A stretch of DNA of 64,000 nt, from assembly GCF_014839805.1 (NCBI RefSeq), contig NC_051140.1:10065826-10129825 (forward strand), given 5' to 3'. Within the stretch, counting starts at the first letter, position 1. The number at the start of each line of letters is the position of its first letter. Positions 58,628 through 64,000 of the stretch are shown one piece after another. The notes below the pieces were generated by a model, which was not told the DNA's origin, ran no database searches, and saw only the letters and a program-made list of their open reading frames with translations. The stretch is from Manduca sexta. Lineage: Eukaryota > Arthropoda > Insecta > Lepidoptera > Sphingidae. The position numbers and the translations under genes are program-made.

Positions 58628-61600
58628 TTATCGCTTTATTTGATTGGATAGTTTCAAAAACTCAAGGAAACTGGCTTGCATCTCCGCGTCCATGCCGGTG
58701 TCCCAAGCCTCGTTTTCAAGTTCTTCACTGTAAATAAAAGGAAATTACAAGTTTTTCATCTTATATCAATGAAAATCGCAGTCAATTTCTCTTTGTTATA
58801 AAAAACAACATTATCTACACTGCCAAAATGTGAGTTGTAGATTATTATTAAGTTATACAATTTTTCCAAAGCAAAATTTATATAGAATTAATAAAAAGGC
58901 TTACAGTATATCCTCTTCCAACGCGGCGTTTTTGCCAGGTGGCAGGTTACTTTGCAGGAAGGCGCGTTCTTCGGCCGTCAGCTTATGTCCATCGGCCATA
59001 AAACCTTCGTTCGCAGTGCCTTCGATTTCACCATTTGTCACTTAAAAGAAACAAAAAAAAAAACAATAACGGTCACAGCATAAACGTAGTTAAAAATACG
59101 GAGTATAAAGTATTTTTTGCCGAAATCATTACGGTTTTTATACAATCTATATTTGTTTCAAAATTAAAAGCTGTATGAGATAAAATTTTTTTTTACTTCG
59201 ACGCCAAAAGTGATAGTGGAAGAGTTGTCGCCAGGTTAGTGTGGTAGTGTATCGGTACGTACGGTCGTGCTTGCGGCGTGCGTCGTGCGCGTGCGCGTGC
59301 GCGTGGGGCGCGTGCGCGGCGCGCGGCGCGGGCTCGGGCTCGGCCAGCCCCCAGCGCGCTGCGCGCAGCGCCACCACACCGTGTACGCACGGCAGCGACG
59401 CGCGGCGCTTCAGCCGCTCGAACATCGCGTGCATGCCCGACGGACAATCCGCGTCCAGAGCTATGCCTGACAACTTCACACACAATAGAATACTAGGCTA
59501 TTTAACATTTTTTCTAAAATAAAGTTTGTCAACATTTTTGTTATTTAAAATGTAACATAGAAAGAAAAACAAAATTTGATTAATAATCAATAAAATATGA
59601 GCCTTTGTAAAAAATCGAACTGAGACGCACTGTAAAAACGGATGAAACGATTACCCCACTACGCGCCGATTCTTGCACTTTAAAATATGAATTGCTCGTT
59701 CCAACCCCATTTTTTTACAAATTATATTTCTGGCTCACCAACAACGATTAGGTTTTGTAATTTCAAAGTGAAAAATATTAAGTAGATATATAATATGTAA
59801 GAGTATGTATATAATATGAGGGTAACCGGGATTTTGTTTGCTTTAGAGCAAGGTGTAGTGGATATAGGACTTCAGAGACATTTTAAATAATACTCACACG
59901 AATAAAATCACAAATAACATCAGTCTATAGACCCACCCACTATTCGAGGCGATATTTTTGAGAATGAAAATATTTGCCGCCGTGCACTATTACATTTAAT
60001 TCCTTTTAAGGAATTCTTACACTAAATTCAGTCAAAACTGGAAAAGTATAATTTTATAAAATGATAATTATGATTATAGACTGGATACTTGAAGGTTGTC
60101 GTTCTGGCCTACGGATACTAAGACTGTACAACGCCTTCGAATTATAAACCATAATATTCTTGAAATATTTACTTAATAAATATTTCTATGACAGTCAATG
60201 TTTTATCAAGTAGTATACATAAAAAAGGAAATGCAAATGTAATATTAAACAACGAATTAAAACGGCTATAGCTAATTTAGCTCCAGTGATCGGAGTAGTA
60301 GATCCCTCGATGCACGAGCCCTACATGCACTACGGCGGTTTTTGAATAGGTATTTGACATACATAATACATGTTTAGCGAATCACAGACGGCAGTTATAA
60401 TGTAAAAATGTACTATAAAATATGTTGTGCTATAATAATGTATTATAGCACATTATATTTTAATATAAACGAATACCTACAACTTTTCATAACAATCATC
60501 AGGAAACCACACACGAAAGCTATTATGTACAATCCAATATCTTTGTATCTTGAGATACAGAGAGATATGAAAATACAGCTTCTTTTTTTTACATCTCTCT
60601 TCGAACAGGTCTTTAAAAGGTTTCTGTGACAAACAGCAGACAGATGCTGTCAATCAGTTCATAAAGTTCGGAAAATGTTGAACTAGACGTCAATCAAGAG
60701 ATATACGAATGGAATGTAGAAAGAGACACATTACCTGCTATGAGTGATACGCATTACATTCTGTGATTTAAAGAGAAACTTTACCTTTAGAAGTTGGCAA
60801 ACAGCCTTAATATTGATCTCTTTATCAGTGTCCAGTAAATGCAGCAATACTTTGCAGAGGCTTTCGCCTAAAGATTTTATTCTTCCTCCCTAGAAAATAT
60901 TGTATATATAATACAAATTACATCCAATCCTAAACTAAATGTATTGATTGAAATTAGTTTATATGTCGGTCAACCATTTTTATGTCTTCTATATTTCTTT
61001 ATAGTCTAACTTTTATTAGGTGAATGAAAAAGCTGGATGTATGTGAAGTAAACATTTTTGTTTGCTTACTTGGCTGTCTTCAAGCTGAGTGTATATCTCT
61101 GCAAGAAACATTGCAAACCCACGCATGTTTTCTTCTGAAGTCTCAACGCCACTGATGATTTTGTTCTCCTCTGCTGAACAACGCTCTAGCAGGCAATCAC
61201 GGAATACAGACTCCTCAGGATGTGCCAGTGAATCATACATTGAGCACAATCGAGCTCCATTGTAACGGAAGTTTGCTTCACCTATTGACTGTGAAGAAAA
61301 TAATTTTTACAAGCTTTTCTTTTACTTGCAATGTTTGCATGTTCGGGTAAAATCTTACAACTAAATTTTAAAGCAGTTATCCTTCACCAATTGAGATGAA
61401 ATTTTGCAAACATTTAGTTCGGATTATTGGCTTGCTTGCAAATGGCTTGGTAGCAATGGTACAGTAACATGAAAGAAAAGAATTGCTGGCCTTTATGCAT
61501 TTACTTACAGAAATTCATACAATTATAGGTACATTCCTCCAAATAAAATATTATATACATGCCAATTACAATATTGATGGGATTACAATTAAAATTTAAA

Positions 61601-63206
61601 TGTTTTACTGGGTTAGTCATCAAGTAAAGTTGATTATGAGTCTCCTTATTATAAATATTTGTCTGTATTGCAGCCATATCTGCTTAGGTAGTGATTGCTG
61701 ATAATAGTATGAGAAGAGTGTCATCAAATTTTCTAATGTTTCTTAACTACATTGAAACAGTTTTTAGGGGTAAAATAATTATTTTCCTTTAAAAATACAT
61801 CAAAATGTTACATTTTGTTTTGCTGATTATTCCTATATAAAACTTAAAAAATAAAAGATTGTACACATTTTTATACTATTCTATTGTATATGTACGATAA
61901 TGTTAAAACATTATATATATATATATATATTTTATAAATTGTTTTATAAATATTTTATATGTGGAATATGTTATTTGATAACTTTAAACATTGTTACCTT
62001 CTGTTAAAGGATATAGTTTGATTATCATACAAATTCCTAGGAATCTATTTTAGTCCTTAGCTATAGATTGTAGAATGTGATTTATTTAAACCAAATTTTC
62101 ATATGTGCCCTTTAGGTTAAGAACACTATACTTTATTCTGTTCGTAATATTTATTTTATGAAATAAAATTATTTTTATTATTAATATAGACTTTTCATGA
62201 TTTTCCTTTAATACCCACCATGCATTTCATTAAATTACCTTAACCAAAAAACATTACAGCATAAATCAAAATCAAATACTTCCTGGTGCTGTGAGTTGGA
62301 TAATTTCTATTTAACTATTTATAAAATATTATTTAACCAACCTGGTTCACAATAGCATCAACAAGTGGTCTTGTATAAGTTTCATCATGTAATGTAGAAG
62401 CAAAAGAATCCACCAGAGGACCGCAGAGAGTGTCAAACTTGCCAGGGTCAAATGTTATCTCACACATGACGGTTATCAAGTTTGCTATATTCTCCTACAA
62501 CAAGTTATTTAACATTTGCATTATATATTAAATGATCTATTACGACTACAATTAGGTAAACATGTAAGTAATTACTAACCCGCAAATCCATATTATCAGC
62601 TTCCTCCAAGCAATAAGACATTTCTTCCAAGTTATAAGGATTCTGATCTTGAGCTTGACGAAGCCGATCTTGTACAGAGAAACGTGGGGGTCTGTAGAGT
62701 GCCGGATCAGTATTGAATGTTGACACAGCTTGAGAAGTGTAATTTGGTGGGTACCACTCCTTAGCATCCGCAGACAAATTTGATTTCAGAGGTTCAACTA
62801 CGAAATATAAAGCAAGTTATAAAACACACCATCAAAAAAACATGAAACTGATAAAGAAGATGGACCTACTTAAAATTGTTGAATATGAAAAAAAAATATT
62901 ATTCGATACGATCTAGTATGTTTGTCGGGGACAATCAACGTCATTACAAATGAAAATCCTTACTTTCACCTGTAGCATTATAATTATGAAAAACGCAGTC
63001 CGCTGTGGCCCGGTATGACGTCGTCATTCCGCGCCGGATTCGGTGCGAGAAAGTATACTGAATGAATTAACCGGACAATTTGTTAATAGTTGCATACCTT
63101 TTGAGTCCTCGGTAACAATCCTTGGACGGCGGAGCTCTCGTGGCTGATTGTCGGGTTGCTGCCAACCGCGGCCCCTGCCTCTCGGGCCACTCTCACCGTT
63201 GTTCAT
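58628..63206 (-). CDS. PAIP1: Polyadenylate-binding protein-interacting protein 1-like (MIF4G)
   Basis: This is a cytoplasmic translation regulator that bridges poly(A)-binding protein and eIF4A/eIF3. Eight minus-strand exons in phase give 416 residues: 63098-63206, 62580-62797, 62342-62494, 61070-61288, 60785-60889, 59263-59473, 58905-59040 and 58628-58727. The start MNNGESGPRGRGRGW opens an Arg/Gly-rich leader. A PAM2 motif follows (NLSADAKEWYPPNY, about residues 43-56), the PABP MLLE-binding site, with Trp at the usual Phe position. The MIF4G-like region spans about residues 85-305 (FRYNGARLCSMYDSL, LERCSAEEN, MFLAEIYTQLE, LHLLDTDKEINIKAVCQLLK). Exon 6 is strikingly GC-rich and ends in an Ala/His run. 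An acidic C-terminus (EELENEAWDTGMDAEMQASF) fits the PABP-binding tail. A 6-nt microexon may lie between exons 1 and 2. Confidence 0.88.
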
Positions 63207-63699
63207 TTTAACAGTTAGTCCACGAATAAAATTGTACGTATGATATATTGTGATAGTATTCCATAAATAGCAAAAAGATAATCTTTAAATTTCGTGCGCT
63301 TATAATCGTTCGATGAATTCGACACGTAAACAAAGAAAATACTCTTTGCAACTAATTTCACGACACAACCACCATGTTCTTAATGAGGGAAAGAGATAGT
63401 AAACTTTTAACTTTTCTTTCAATCTAGACGACTATGGAAGTTAAAACGTACTGCCGTGGTACACAAATAGTATAAAAGCCGAAATTGAACAATCTCATTG
63501 CTAAATGTTTAATAAAATATTAAAAAAAAAAAACAAGAAATTCGCCAATCAATACCCTCTATATATTTGGAAACACTTTTTGTGGTAACATTTAAATATA
63601 CGTATCATAATAATCAAAAATTACATATCAAGTTATATAATAATATTATATAAGTGGTATATAAATAATATTATATAAGTTTATATATTCTCGTCTATA

Positions 63700-64000
63700 A
63701 TTTTTTTTCGTGGCTACGTCCGCGTGAAATTTTTCCGGGATACAAGTCCCGCTCTATATTTTTCCGGGAGAGAAAGGAACTTGTCCTTCCCAGGGTCTCG
63801 AACTATCTTCATACCAAATTTCATAGAATTCTGTTAGATAGTATTTGAGTATATCCCGTTCAGACAGGCAAATATATGCGGCGCAGAACTTGGTTTTATG
63901 ATATTTTTGTAATTTTTTAAATAGAAACAATTCGTCATACGCAATGCACGCAACGGAAGCTCTCCAAAAGAATAAGTGTTCCCCATTTTTGCAACATTTT
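63700..64000 (-). mobile_element. Helitron remnant running off the right edge
   Basis: It contains 'cgtggctacgtccgcgtgaa', 'tttttccgggatacaagtcc', 'ttcataccaaatttcataga' and, at the edge, 'acgcaacggaagctctccaa'. The last is the complement of a segment of the Helitron at about 7300-7330. The orientation is minus and the element is cut by the window end. Confidence 0.6.

Noticed and set aside
59147..59522. Several overlapping ORFs on both strands, rich in Arg/Ala
   Set aside because: They are by-products of the GC-rich PAIP1 exon 6, which lacks stops in most frames.
61916..61931. (TA)n run
   Set aside because: An ordinary short microsatellite in a PAIP1 intron; nothing further to infer.

Overview
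The window looks like nuclear DNA from an insect, most likely a moth or butterfly. It is AT-rich, its genes are split by many GT-AG introns, and it is full of lepidopteran-type repeats: Helitron remnants whose 3' ends carry a GC hairpin followed by CTAG, tRNA-derived SINEs, TTAA-flanked foldback elements, and retroposon tails of the 'tataatacagggctaatatt' kind. Nothing prokaryotic or viral was seen. The order assignment is an inference from repeat style, not from a search.

Six protein-coding genes can be rebuilt exon by exon, and their splice phases agree except at one place. From the left they are: holocytochrome c synthase (HCCS, minus, 264-1639, later exons beyond the left edge, with a one-base frameshift in exon 2); mitochondrial ribosomal protein L55 (plus, 4884-5658); a choline transporter-like protein of the SLC44A1/CTL1 type (plus, 14002-21046, 11 exons); ribosome biogenesis factor BRX1 (minus, 25360-34174, 5 exons); D-2-hydroxyglutarate dehydrogenase (plus, 37396-53399, 9 exons); and a PAIP1-like poly(A)-binding-protein-interacting translation regulator (minus, 58628-63206, 8 exons). 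HCCS and mRpL55 are divergent, CTL1 and BRX1 convergent, BRX1 and D2HGDH divergent, and D2HGDH and PAIP1 convergent. They are ordinary housekeeping neighbours (three mitochondrial, one ribosome assembly, one membrane transport, one translation) with no sign of being a functional cluster.

Mobile DNA fills most of the rest. Between mRpL55 and CTL1 (6.7-12.3 kb) lies a nest: a Helitron with a 123-bp tandem repeat, a TTAA foldback element, a remnant of one THAP-domain transposon, and a second THAP-bearing, P-like element (8-bp target duplication). That second element is itself interrupted by a SINE, a foldback element with the same ends, and a pogo-like element. An uninterrupted sister copy at 2894-4500 supplies the empty sites, so each insertion can be placed to the base. 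A 5.8-kb non-LTR retrotransposon (26800-32636) sits antisense in BRX1 intron 3 with 13-bp target duplications. D2HGDH introns hold a SINE, several MITEs, a 3' LINE/SINE fragment and a diverged AT-rich duplication. Helitron sequence appears again after D2HGDH and at the right edge.

The points most worth a second look are the HCCS frameshift, the two THAP-transposon families, the pogo-like element with eight copies of one GC-rich motif, a perfect 30-bp-stem palindrome just upstream of D2HGDH, a phase-matched cryptic exon plus a GC-rich promoter-like island inside D2HGDH intron 6, and a candidate 6-nt microexon in PAIP1. No tRNA, rRNA or CRISPR array was found.
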